Of a DNA stretch of 37,332 nucleotides, positions 31,040-37,332 are shown in pieces. The stretch lies in contig NZ_AOPZ01000074.1 in NCBI RefSeq assembly GCF_000414115.1, positions 1 through 37,332 on the forward strand. Direction: 5' to 3'. The notes beneath the pieces are model-generated. The model worked only from the letters and a program-made list of their open reading frames with translations, searched no databases and was not told the DNA's origin. The stretch is from Streptomyces aurantiacus JA 4570. GTDB lineage: Bacteria; Actinomycetota; Actinomycetes; Streptomycetales; Streptomycetaceae. Every line of letters begins with the position of its first letter. Position 1 is the first letter of the stretch. The position numbers and the translations under genes are program-made.

Positions 31040-31800
31040 GCCGGCATCACGGCGGGGACGTCCCCGTCGGGTCCCTTGCGGTGGTCCTTGGCGACGGCGG
31101 GCGTGGCTGTGCCGTCCGCGGCGTCCGCGGCGCTCTCCTCGCCGGCCTTGCGCTGCTCGTGGAAGGCGAGGATCTGCAGCTCGATGGAGAGGTCGACCTT
31201 GCGTACGTCGACGCCGTCGGGGACGGTCAGCACGGTCGGCGCGAAGTTCAGGATGGACGTGACGCCCGCGGCCACGAGGCGGTCGCACACCTGCTGGGCG
31301 GCGCCCGCAGGGGTCGCGATGACGCCGATGGAGACGCCGTTGTCGCTGATGATCCGCTCGAGGTCGTCCGTGTGCTGCACCGGCATGCCGGCGACGGGCT
31401 TGCCCGCCATCGCCGGATCGGCGTCTATGAGGGCGGCCACGCGGAATCCACGCGAGGCGAACCCGCCGTAATTGGCCAGCGCGGCGCCGAGGTTACCGAT
31501 ACCGACGATGACAACCGGCCAGTCCTGGGTCAGGCCGAGCTCACGGGAGATCTGGTACACGAGGTACTCGACGTCGTAGCCGACGCCGCGCGTCCCGTAG
31601 GAGCCGAGGTACGAGAAATCCTTGCGCAGCTTCGCGGAGTTGACCCCCGCGGCGGCGGCCAGCTCCTCGGAGGAGACCGTGGGCACCGAGCGCTCCGACA
31701 ACGCGGTCAGAGCCCTCAGGTACAGCGGAAGCCTGGCGACGGTGGCCTCGGGAATCCCTCGGCTGCGGGTCGCCGGTCGGTGAGTTCGGCCAGTTGCCAC
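31036..31800 (-). CDS. rex: Redox-sensing transcriptional repressor Rex
   Basis: 254 aa. An N-terminal winged helix (about 15-85; A-T-V-A-R-L-P-L-Y-L-R-A-L and L-R-K-D-F-S-Y-L-G-S-Y-G-T-R-G-V-G-Y) precedes a Rossmann NADH-binding domain with G-I-G-N-L-G and a C-terminal helix for domain swapping. Rex represses respiratory and haem genes when NADH/NAD is low and is released by NADH. The GTG at 31800 is chosen by AGGAG 4 nt upstream and by the known N-terminus of Streptomyces Rex (A-T-G-R-x-H-R-P-A-T-R). The frame running to 32013 is non-coding. First gene of rex-hemA-hemC-hemD; it should autoregulate through the site at 31875-31896. Confidence 0.96.
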   Translation of the reverse strand: MATGRTHRPATRSRGIPEATVARLPLYLRALTALSERSVPTVSSEELAAAAGVNSAKLRKDFSYLGSYGTRGVGYDVEYLVYQISRELGLTQDWPVVIVGIGNLGAALANYGGFASRGFRVAALIDADPAMAGKPVAGMPVQHTDDLERIISDNGVSIGVIATPAGAAQQVCDRLVAAGVTSILNFAPTVLTVPDGVDVRKVDLSIELQILAFHEQRKAGEESAADAADGTATPAVAKDHRKGPDGDVPAVMPA

Positions 31801-31874
31801 GGTGCTCCTGCGGGTAGAGCGGGGCTGAAGGCGGCCACACGTTCCCAGACCGCCCCGTCGACAGCAGGCTATGT

Positions 31875-31896
31875 CTTTGTGAACGCGTGCACAAAG
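31875..31896. promoter_or_regulatory. rex: Rex operator (ROP) of the rex-hem operon
   Basis: CTTTGTGAACG (31875-31885) and CGTGCACAAAG (31886-31896) are inverted copies with one mismatch. The core TGTGAACGCGTGCACA matches the Rex consensus TGTGAAC-N2-GTTCACA except for one position in the second half. It lies 75-96 bp upstream of the rex start, fitting published Rex autoregulation in S. coelicolor. Confidence 0.88.
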
Positions 31897-32092
31897 ATGG
31901 TGTCCGATTTGCCCGCCCAACGTGACCGGGGTCACGCGCCCCCGGCGCACTTCCCTGGAACCGGCGCACGGCCGGGGACGACACTCAACCGACGGGGGCA
32001 AAACCGCACACACTCCTCACGACCCTCGCCCCCGAGATCTCAAAACCGACCCCCGATGCTAAACGACTTTCCGGACAGCTCCGGACGTCATA

Positions 32093-32124
32093 ACCGGCCA
32101 ACACCGGCCAACACCGGCCACCGG
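32093..32124. repeat. 10-bp tandem repeat (ACACCGGCCA)
   Basis: ACACCGGCCA occurs at 32101 and 32111, with a partial copy before (AACCGGCCA ending at 32100) and CCGG after. It lies 18 bp beyond the stop of the minus-strand glutaredoxin gene. No coding role is seen. Confidence 0.7.
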
Positions 32125-32141
32125 ACCCCGGCGGGCGCGCG

Positions 32142-32429
32142 CTACCCCTGCAACTCCCGCCGCAGCCGCCCCTCGTCCACCCGCCAGAACGTGTGCTGCT
32201 CCCCGTCCACCAGGACAACCGGAATCTGCTCCCAGTACTCCTTGTGCAGCGCCTCGTCCCGGGTGATGTCCTTCTCCTCCCAGGCGACGCCGAGCTCGCC
32301 GCAGACCCCGGCGATCACCTCCCGCGCGTCGTCGCACAAGTGACACCCGGGCTTGCCGATCAGCGTGACAAGACGCTCGCCCGGTGCCTTCTTCCCTGCT
32401 TTCGCCGTCCTGCGAAATAGCGCGCTCAT
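32142..32429 (-). CDS. Glutaredoxin-like thioredoxin-fold protein
   Basis: A 95-aa small redox protein with the C-x2-C active site C29-H-L-C32 (G-K-P-G-C-H-L-C-D-D-A) and the cis-Pro region I-P-V-V-L-V-D-G. It belongs to the DUF836/glutaredoxin-like group, probably a thiol-disulfide exchange partner in the cytoplasm. The ATG at 32429 is the first of this domain; the long upstream frame is antisense to the HAD gene. It is divergent from that gene and lies next to rex in many Streptomyces. The substrate is unknown. Confidence 0.85.
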   Translation of the reverse strand: MSALFRRTAKAGKKAPGERLVTLIGKPGCHLCDDAREVIAGVCGELGVAWEEKDITRDEALHKEYWEQIPVVLVDGEQHTFWRVDEGRLRRELQG

Positions 32430-32544
32430 ACCGTCCAGCTTCCTATGGGCGGGCCTTCTCCGCGGCGCCCGGTGTGACCAGTGCGACACGGATCGTTGTC
32501 GGGTTCGAATCCTTCCATTCACAGGCGCACCGAACAGAGTGGCT

Positions 32545-33507
32545 ATGCTCGACGGCATGGCCGCTCTGGGTTGGCTCCACCCCCGCAGGCGCTTCGCCAC
32601 CGCGCGCAGCGTGCTGGCAGGCGAGGCTTCGGCAGAGGCAGCGCGCAAGTCGTCACAAGAGCTGGAGGAGTTCGGCGAGCGGGCCGAAGAGGCCCCGCCG
32701 AAGGAGGCCGAGGCCCCCGAGTTCCCGGTCGCCGGCGACGAGAAGGCCGCCGCGTTCTTCGACCTCGACAACACCGTGATGCAGGGCGCCGCCCTCTTCC
32801 ACTTCGGCCGCGGCCTGTACAAGCGGAAGTTCTTCCAGCGCCGCGAGCTCGCCCGATTCGCCTGGCAGCAGACCTGGTTCAGGCTCGCGGGCATCGAGGA
32901 CCCCGAGCACATGCAGGACGCCCGCGACAGCGCCCTGTCCATCGTCAAGGGCCACCGCGTCGCCGAGCTGATGTCCATCGGCGAGGAGATCTACGACGAG
33001 TACATGGCCGAGCGCATCTGGCCCGGCACCCGCGCCCTGGCCCAGGCCCACCTCGACGCGGGCCAGAAGGTCTGGCTGGTCACGGCCGCGCCGGTGGAGA
33101 CGGCCACGATCATCGCCCGCCGTCTGGGCCTGACCGGCGCCCTCGGTACCGTCGCGGAGTCGGTGAACGGCGTCTACACCGGAAAGCTCGTCGGCGAGCC
33201 GCTGCACGGCCCCGCGAAGGCCGAGGCCGTCCGCGCCCTGGCCGCCGCCGAGGGCCTGGACCTGGCCCGCTGCGCCGCGTACAGCGACTCCCACAACGAC
33301 ATCCCGATGCTCTCCCTGGTCGGGCATCCGTACGCGATCAACCCCGACACCAAGCTGCGCAAGCACGCCCGCGCCCGCGAATGGCGGCTGCGCGACTACC
33401 GCACCGGCCGCAAGGCCGCGAAGGTCGGCATCCCCGCCGCCGCGGGCGTCGGCGCCGTCGCGGGCGGCACTGCGGCCGCGATCGCGCTGCACCGCCGCCG
33501 CCACTGA
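32545..33507 (+). CDS. HAD-superfamily phosphatase, subclass IB (SerB-like)
   Basis: 320 aa. An N-terminal disordered, charged stretch (about 1-65) is followed by a HAD core. Motif I is F-F-D-L-D-N-T with nucleophile D73 and D75, motif II is V-T-A-A-P, and motif III is Y-S-D-S-H-N-D-I-P-M-L. The cap region is mostly helical, as in HAD-IB phosphoserine phosphatase relatives. The C-terminus has a hydrophobic Gly/Ala-rich segment and H-R-R-R-H, a possible weak membrane anchor. Start is uncertain between ATG 32545 and ATG 32557; neither has a good ribosome-binding site. The physiological substrate is unknown; it may act on phosphorylated lipids or sugars near the neighbouring acyltransferase (inference). 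Confidence 0.85.
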   Translation: MLDGMAALGWLHPRRRFATARSVLAGEASAEAARKSSQELEEFGERAEEAPPKEAEAPEFPVAGDEKAAAFFDLDNTVMQGAALFHFGRGLYKRKFFQRRELARFAWQQTWFRLAGIEDPEHMQDARDSALSIVKGHRVAELMSIGEEIYDEYMAERIWPGTRALAQAHLDAGQKVWLVTAAPVETATIIARRLGLTGALGTVAESVNGVYTGKLVGEPLHGPAKAEAVRALAAAEGLDLARCAAYSDSHNDIPMLSLVGHPYAINPDTKLRKHARAREWRLRDYRTGRKAAKVGIPAAAGVGAVAGGTAAAIALHRRRH

Positions 33508-33903
33508 CGCCGAGCCCTCCCCGGCACCGACACGCTCGGTGACCACCGCCCGCGGAGCCCCCGGAAGCCGGGCCTCCGCCGCTCGCCGCGCGCGGAAACG
33601 ACGGCAATCGTTCTGTCTTACCCGCCACGCCCCCCGCCAGTCCCGTTCGTTCAACTCGGCCACAACACGCCCCGCGGCTACCCCGAATGCGCGCTCATTC
33701 GATCAACAATCGTTCAATAACCGGTACTTGATTGACCGCTGATCGGTAACAGAAGCGACGTAATCGATGATTTGAGCAACTGGGTGTAGCGCTGCCTGTA
33801 CGAAGCGTTATTCTCCTCAGACGCATAACGGACCCCGCGCGTCGCTACGACGGGTGAACGGTCCGGTACTGCACGTGATGGAAGCTCTGCCTCTGGGAGT
33901 CCC
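33508..33903. other. Intergenic control region upstream of bldN
   Basis: No gene is supported in 396 bp. From about 33660 it is unusually AT-rich for this genome, as expected for a heavily regulated promoter. CGTTAT (33806-33811) and ATAACG (33825-33830) form a perfect inverted repeat across 13 nt, 74-98 bp before the bldN start. Candidate -35 elements TTGACC (33732) and TTGAGC (33772) have no well-placed -10. BldD and other Bld regulators are known to act on bldN; I could not assign a specific box. Confidence 0.5.
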
Positions 33904-34677
33904 GTGTACCCACACGTCGGGGTTGACGCCTCGGGCCTGGCTACGCTGCGCGCAACGGTCGTCGACCGCCTGCGCGGCTTCGTCCCCACCGCGTACGCCG
34001 TCCCCGCCTTCGCCGTCCCGGCACCCGCCGGGCCGTGCTACGCCCTGGCGGACGGCGGTGCGGCCGTCAGCAGACGGGCGCGCTCCGGTACCGCCACGAC
34101 CACCCACCGCCGTCCCGCGGCGGACAGTGACAGCGCCCGCATGATGGACCTCGTCGAGCGCGCCCAGGCGGGCGAGTCCGACGCCTTCGGCCGTCTCTAC
34201 GACCAGTACAGCGACACCGTCTACCGCTACATCTACTACCGCGTCGGCGGCAAAGCGACCGCCGAGGACCTGACCAGCGAGACCTTCCTGCGCGCCCTGC
34301 GCAGGATCGGTACGTTCACGTGGCAGGGCCGCGACTTCGGCGCCTGGCTCGTCACCATCGCCCGCAACCTGGTGGCCGACCACTTCAAGTCGAGCCGCTT
34401 CCGCCTCGAAGTGACCACCGGCGAGATGCTCGACGCGAACGAGGTCGAGCGCAGCCCCGAGGACTCCGTCCTGGAGTCCCTCTCGAACGCCGCGCTCCTC
34501 GACGCCGTGCGCCGCCTCAACCCCCAGCAGCAGGAGTGCGTGACCCTGCGCTTCCTGCAGGGCCTCTCCGTGGCCGAGACCGCCCGCGTCATGGGCAAGA
34601 ACGAAGGCGCGATCAAAACCCTCCAGTACCGAGCGGTCCGTACGCTCGCCCGACTCCTCCCGGACGACGCCCGCTAG
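33904..34677 (+). CDS. bldN: ECF sigma factor BldN (pro-sigma)
   Basis: 257 aa. An N-terminal extension of roughly 80-85 residues (M-Y-P-H-V-G-V-D-A-S-G to about S-A-R-M-M) is the pro-sequence known to be removed to give active sigma-BldN. Then come sigma region 2 (A-F-G-R-L-Y-D-Q-Y-S; L-T-S-E-T-F-L-R-A-L-R-R; W-L-V-T-I-A-R-N) and region 4 (L-N-P-Q-Q-Q-E-C-V-T-L-R-F; V-A-E-T-A-R-V-M-G-K-N-E-G-A-I-K). It directs transcription needed for aerial hyphae, including bldM and chaplin/rodlin genes. GGGAG precedes the GTG at 33904. It is followed by its anti-sigma gene rsbN, the known Streptomyces arrangement. Confidence 0.97.
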   Translation: MYPHVGVDASGLATLRATVVDRLRGFVPTAYAVPAFAVPAPAGPCYALADGGAAVSRRARSGTATTTHRRPAADSDSARMMDLVERAQAGESDAFGRLYDQYSDTVYRYIYYRVGGKATAEDLTSETFLRALRRIGTFTWQGRDFGAWLVTIARNLVADHFKSSRFRLEVTTGEMLDANEVERSPEDSVLESLSNAALLDAVRRLNPQQQECVTLRFLQGLSVAETARVMGKNEGAIKTLQYRAVRTLARLLPDDAR

Positions 34678-34687
34678 CGGCGCAGCA

Positions 34688-34717
34688 CGGGCGTCCCGCG
34701 ACAGGGCGCGACGCCCG
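34688..34717 (+). terminator. Hairpin after bldN
   Basis: CGGGCGTC (34688-34695) pairs with GACGCCCG (34710-34717) across 14 nt, starting 10 nt after the bldN stop. It is probably a terminator or attenuator separating bldN from rsbN, which has its own promoter. Confidence 0.5.
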
Positions 34718-34790
34718 ACTCACCGTCCGTGGCGGCCAGATGGCCGTCACGGGCTTTGGCGAGCCCTGCGCGGTCCGATCATCTTTCGTC

Positions 34791-34818
34791 CGTAACCCAA
34801 GTGCCGCGACGCTCGTTG
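34791..34818 (+). promoter_or_regulatory. Probable sigma-BldN-dependent promoter of rsbN
   Basis: CGTAAC (34791-34796, followed by CC) and CGTTG (34814-34818) are spaced by 17 nt. This matches the -35 CGTAAC / -10 CGTT pattern of sigma-BldN targets as I recall it, including the published autoregulated rsbN promoter. The remaining 34678-34981 sequence holds no supported gene, and the leader to the rsbN start is about 155 nt. Confidence 0.75.
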
Positions 34819-34981
34819 TGCGGGATGCAGGCTCCCTGTGGTTGCAATCCGATCGCCCCCGAGCTCCCTCGGAGCACGGGGAGGCTCCATGCGCTCACTC
34901 GAACGTGTGGAAGTGTTCGGCACACGCAACCCTCAGGACCCCCTGGGGAGTCGACCGTCATGACGAGAGGAGGTGCCGCCA

Positions 34982-36256
34982 GTGATCGCGAACGTATCGG
35001 CCCACCGGCGGGCGAACGCCTTCGCCCAAGCCCTGGAGGAGCATTCCGACCAGGACCCGGCGGCCGAGCAGCCCGAAGATTCCCCCGCCACCACAACGGC
35101 CGCCCGAGCCGACTCCGCGACGTCGGGCGCGGCCGGGCGCGACCGGATGCTGGCGCTCGCCGACGGCCTCGCCCGGCTCCCCGCGCCCCAGCTCGACCCC
35201 GAGGTCAAGGTGGTCCAGCGGGCCCAGCTGGTGGCGGCCATGGAAGCCATGCTGGCGGAGGGCACAGCGGCGGGCGAGGGCAGAAGCCCTTCCGTACCGG
35301 AACAGCGCACGAAGGGCGCCAAGGGCTCCCACCGGGCAAGCCCCCTGCGGAAGTTGAAGCCACGCACACGCCTGTCCAAGGGCATCGCCGCCGGCGGCCT
35401 CACCGTGGGCGTGGCGGCCGGGGCCTTCGGCGGCGTGGCCGCGGCGAGCGGGGACGCCCTCCCGGGCGACTCCCTCTACGGCCTCAAGCGCGGCATGGAA
35501 GACCTCAAGCTCGGCATGGCGGACAGCGACACCGACCGCGGCCGGATCTACCTCGACCAGGCATCCACCCGGCTCAACGAGGCCCGCCGGCTGATGGAGC
35601 GCGCCCGCTCCGGCCACCTCGACCACGAATCGGTCGGCGAAGTCCGCCGCGCCCTCTCCGGCATGCGGCACGACGCCTCGGAAGGCCACCGCCTCCTCCT
35701 CGAGGCATACGAACGCGACGGCTCCCTCGGCCCCATCCAGACCCTCTCCGCCTTCGCCCAGTCCCACCGCGGCAGTTGGAGCGCCCTGCGCGAACAGCTC
35801 CCCGTCCAGCTCGGCGACGTCGGCGAGCAGGTCAGCTCGGTCTTCGACGCCATGGAGCAGGAAGTCGAGCCGCTGCGCTCACTGCTGCCCAGCCAGACCG
35901 GCAAGGACGACTCCCCCGACGACCGCCCCCGCCAGGACTCGTCCACCAGCACCGGCCAGGACCACCCCGCGCCCCGCACCTCCGGCGAATCCGGCCGACC
36001 CCAGTCCCCCGGCGGCAAGCCGAAGCCCTCCTCCCCCGGCCGCCAGGAAAGCCGCGAAGGCATCCTGCCCGGCGTCACCGACGGCATCCTCGACCCCCCG
36101 CCGGAGCACGCGCCGCCCGCCCCCTCCGGGACCAACGAGGCAAAGAAGAACCCCACCCCCAAGAACCCCAAGCCCGGCAAGCCGGAGGTAACCCTCCCGC
36201 CCCTCCTCCCCGGCCTCCTCCCGGAACTGGGAATCGAGGACGAGGACCAGAGGTAG
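34982..36256 (+). CDS. rsbN: Anti-sigma factor RsbN (membrane-anchored, DUF5667)
   Basis: 424 aa. A cytoplasmic N-domain of about 130 residues begins V-I-A-N-V-S-A-H-R-R-A-N-A-F-A-Q-A-L. One TM helix (about 134-156, G/A/V-rich) follows basic residues (R-K-L-K-P-R-T-R-L-S-K). Outside is a helical DUF5667 domain (G-D-S-L-Y-G-L-K-R to L-R-S-L-L-P) and a long Pro/Gly/Lys-rich tail. RsbN binds and silences sigma-BldN through its N-domain. The GTG at 34982 lies 8 nt after GGAGG, while the GTG at 34973 abuts it, so the shorter form is chosen. Probably expressed from the sigma-BldN-type promoter at 34791, forming a negative feedback loop. Confidence 0.95.
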   Translation: MIANVSAHRRANAFAQALEEHSDQDPAAEQPEDSPATTTAARADSATSGAAGRDRMLALADGLARLPAPQLDPEVKVVQRAQLVAAMEAMLAEGTAAGEGRSPSVPEQRTKGAKGSHRASPLRKLKPRTRLSKGIAAGGLTVGVAAGAFGGVAAASGDALPGDSLYGLKRGMEDLKLGMADSDTDRGRIYLDQASTRLNEARRLMERARSGHLDHESVGEVRRALSGMRHDASEGHRLLLEAYERDGSLGPIQTLSAFAQSHRGSWSALREQLPVQLGDVGEQVSSVFDAMEQEVEPLRSLLPSQTGKDDSPDDRPRQDSSTSTGQDHPAPRTSGESGRPQSPGGKPKPSSPGRQESREGILPGVTDGILDPPPEHAPPAPSGTNEAKKNPTPKNPKPGKPEVTLPPLLPGLLPELGIEDEDQR

Positions 36257-36264
36257 CCGCATAA

Positions 36265-36325
36265 CTGGGGGCTCTGCCCCCAGACCCCCGCTCCTCAAAC
36301 GCCTTACGGGAAGGGGCGGGATTGG
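36265..36325 (+). repeat. Dispersed intergenic repeat with rsbN terminator hairpin
   Basis: CTGGGGGC (36265-36272) pairs perfectly with GCCCCCAG (36276-36283) with loop TCT, 8 nt after the rsbN stop. It is followed by GACCCCCGCT, CCTCAAACGCC and ACGGG, the same order of segments found on the minus strand at 26639-26735. Both copies directly follow a stop codon, so the element works as, or travels with, terminators. Confidence 0.7.
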
Positions 36326-36351
36326 GGAGCTCCCAGCCGGGCCCACCCCCG

Positions 36352-37332
36352 TCAGAAGAACACAGACCTCCGCTGCACCAACAACTTGTACAGCGTGTGC
36401 TGAATCTGCTCCCGCACCTGATCCGTCAGATTGAACATCAGCATCGGATCCTCAGCAGCCTCCGGCGGATACCCATCCGTAGGAATCGGCTCCCCGAACT
36501 GAATGGTCCACTTCGTGGGCAACGGCACCACACCCAACGGCCCCAGCCAAGGAAACGTAGGCGTCAGAGGGAAGTACGGAATCCCCAGCACCCGAGCCAG
36601 CGTCTTCGCGTTGCCGATCATCGGGTAGATCTCCTCGGCCCCCACGATGGAACAGGGCACGATCGGCGACCCCGTCCGCAGGGCCGTGGACACAAACCCG
36701 CCCCGCCCGAACCGCTGCAGCTTGTACCGCTCACCAAAGGGCTTCCCGATCCCCTTGAACCCCTCGGGCATCACCCCGACGAGCTCCCCGCGCTCCAGCA
36801 ACGCCTCCGCGTCCTCCGCGCACGCCAACGTGTGCCCGGCCTTGCGCGCCAGTTCATTGATCACCGGCAGCATGAACACCAAGTCCGCGGCGAGCAGCCG
36901 CAGATGCCGCCCGTGCGGATGGTTGTCGTGCACGGCGACCTGCATCATCAGGCCGTCCAACGGCAGCGTCCCGGAATGATTGGCGACGATCAGCGCCCCG
37001 CCGTCGGCGGGGATGTTCTCGATGCCCTTCACCTCGACGCGGAAGTACTTCTCGTAGAAGGGCCGCAGCAGCGACATCAGGACCTGGTCGGTGAGCTCCT
37101 CGTCGTACCCGAAGTCGTCGACGTCGTACTCACCCGTCAGCCGCCGCCGCAGAAACGCGAGCCCACCCGCGATCCGCCGGTCCCAGCCACCGCCGCCGCC
37201 ACCGCGCGGCCCCGGCTCGGCGGCCCGTTCCGGCGCCGCGTCCCGCCCCGCACCGCGCGGCTCCGGGCGCCCCTCGTTCGCCTCCGTCGCGCTCGGGGCC
37301 CCCGCGTCCAGCGGTTCCGCGCCCGGCGCGGC
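36352..37332 (-). CDS. PlsC-type lysophospholipid acyltransferase (partial, 5' end outside window)
   Basis: The frame stays open from the stop at 36352 to the window edge, giving 327 visible codons. The ATG at 37077 is internal, because upstream codons read sensibly (L-T-G-E-Y-D-V-D-D-F-G-Y-D-E-E-L-T-D-Q-V-L). The part before that is disordered Ala/Gly/Pro/Glu-rich sequence. The acyltransferase domain has V-A-N-H-S-G-T-L-P-L-D-G, with six residues between His and Asp rather than the usual four, then G-V-M-P-E-G-F-K-G and P-I-V-P-C-S-I-V-G. The family transfers acyl groups from acyl-CoA or acyl-ACP to lysophosphatidate or related acceptors at the inner membrane. Its place beside bldN-rsbN is conserved in Streptomyces from memory. 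Confidence 0.85.
   Translation of the reverse strand, partial: AAPGAEPLDAGAPSATEANEGRPEPRGAGRDAAPERAAEPGPRGGGGGGWDRRIAGGLAFLRRRLTGEYDVDDFGYDEELTDQVLMSLLRPFYEKYFRVEVKGIENIPADGGALIVANHSGTLPLDGLMMQVAVHDNHPHGRHLRLLAADLVFMLPVINELARKAGHTLACAEDAEALLERGELVGVMPEGFKGIGKPFGERYKLQRFGRGGFVSTALRTGSPIVPCSIVGAEEIYPMIGNAKTLARVLGIPYFPLTPTFPWLGPLGVVPLPTKWTIQFGEPIPTDGYPPEAAEDPMLMFNLTDQVREQIQHTLYKLLVQRRSVFF

Larger units (their letters stand above)
31801..32141. other. Intergenic region upstream of rex
   Basis: No gene is seen in this 341-bp stretch. It carries the leader and promoter of rex with the Rex operator at 31875-31896, and on the far side a short tandem 10-bp repeat (32093-32124) after the glutaredoxin stop. 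Confidence 0.6.

Noticed and set aside
28407..32429. Mobile element remnants between tetrapyrrole genes
   Set aside because: All genes overlap or abut in a known operon order and no transposase or terminal repeats are visible.
32490..32535. GGGTTCGAATCC, resembling a tRNA T-loop, as a possible tRNA or attachment-site remnant
   Set aside because: The flanking stem does not pair beyond three bases, and no D-arm, anticodon arm or acceptor stem can be drawn. TTCGAA is itself a palindrome.

Overview
The window looks like chromosomal DNA from a Streptomyces species. GC content is very high, codons are strongly GC3-biased, and several gene blocks are diagnostic of the genus: divergent class I lysS and argS, rex-hemA-hemC-hemD, and bldN-rsbN. 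No integrase, transposase, tRNA, rRNA or CRISPR array was recognised. The organism call rests on recognised gene content, not on any search.

Region 1 (1-930) is the 3' end of a DUF2637-type gene. Region 2 (943-14734) is a compact type II aromatic polyketide gene cluster lying between that gene and the conserved lysS locus. Its left arm has a TetR regulator, a 14-TM exporter and a two-domain TcmI-type cyclase. Its middle has a SnoaL-like protein, an OmpR-type atypical response regulator, and a P450 with its 3Fe-4S ferredoxin. A large bidirectional terminator then separates the ferredoxin from a second SnoaL-like gene on the minus strand. The right arm is a tight operon: a second two-domain TcmI-type cyclase, KS-alpha, KS-beta/CLF, ACP, C9-type ketoreductase, two-domain aromatase/cyclase, alpha/beta hydrolase and a 58-aa coupled ORF. 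The order cyclase-KSa-KSb-ACP-KR-ARO matches angucycline clusters of the urd/lan/jad type. However, none of the flavoprotein oxygenases, glycosyltransferases or metallo-beta-lactamase-type cyclases of the classic pathways is in the window, so the product cannot be named.

The most unusual point is that both cyclases are tandem TcmI fusions in which one half keeps the motif around P-x-D-P-E-T-W and the other half has lost it, in opposite order in the two proteins. The cluster also has two SnoaL paralogues, and an exact tandem 11-bp repeat in the promoter of the PKS operon that fits an OmpR/PhoB-family binding site.

Region 3 (14762-25496) is ordinary chromosome: a small membrane-anchored exported protein, lysS, argS, a class I/II aminotransferase, a membrane-anchored HTH regulator divergent from two DUF4232 exported proteins, an imine-reductase-like dehydrogenase behind an elaborate palindromic operator, and a quinone-oxidoreductase-like enzyme. 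Region 4 (25599-32429) is tetrapyrrole biosynthesis and redox control on the minus strand: hemB alone, then rex-hemA-hemC-hemD with every junction overlapping and a Rex operator in front of rex, then a glutaredoxin-like protein. Region 5 (32545-37332) is developmental: a HAD phosphatase, the ECF sigma factor BldN with its pro-domain, its membrane anti-sigma factor RsbN behind a sequence matching a sigma-BldN promoter, and a partial PlsC-type acyltransferase.

Start codons were moved from the longest possible ORF wherever a Shine-Dalgarno sequence, gene overlap or family knowledge pointed to an internal start. Family assignments come from reading motifs; no database was searched.
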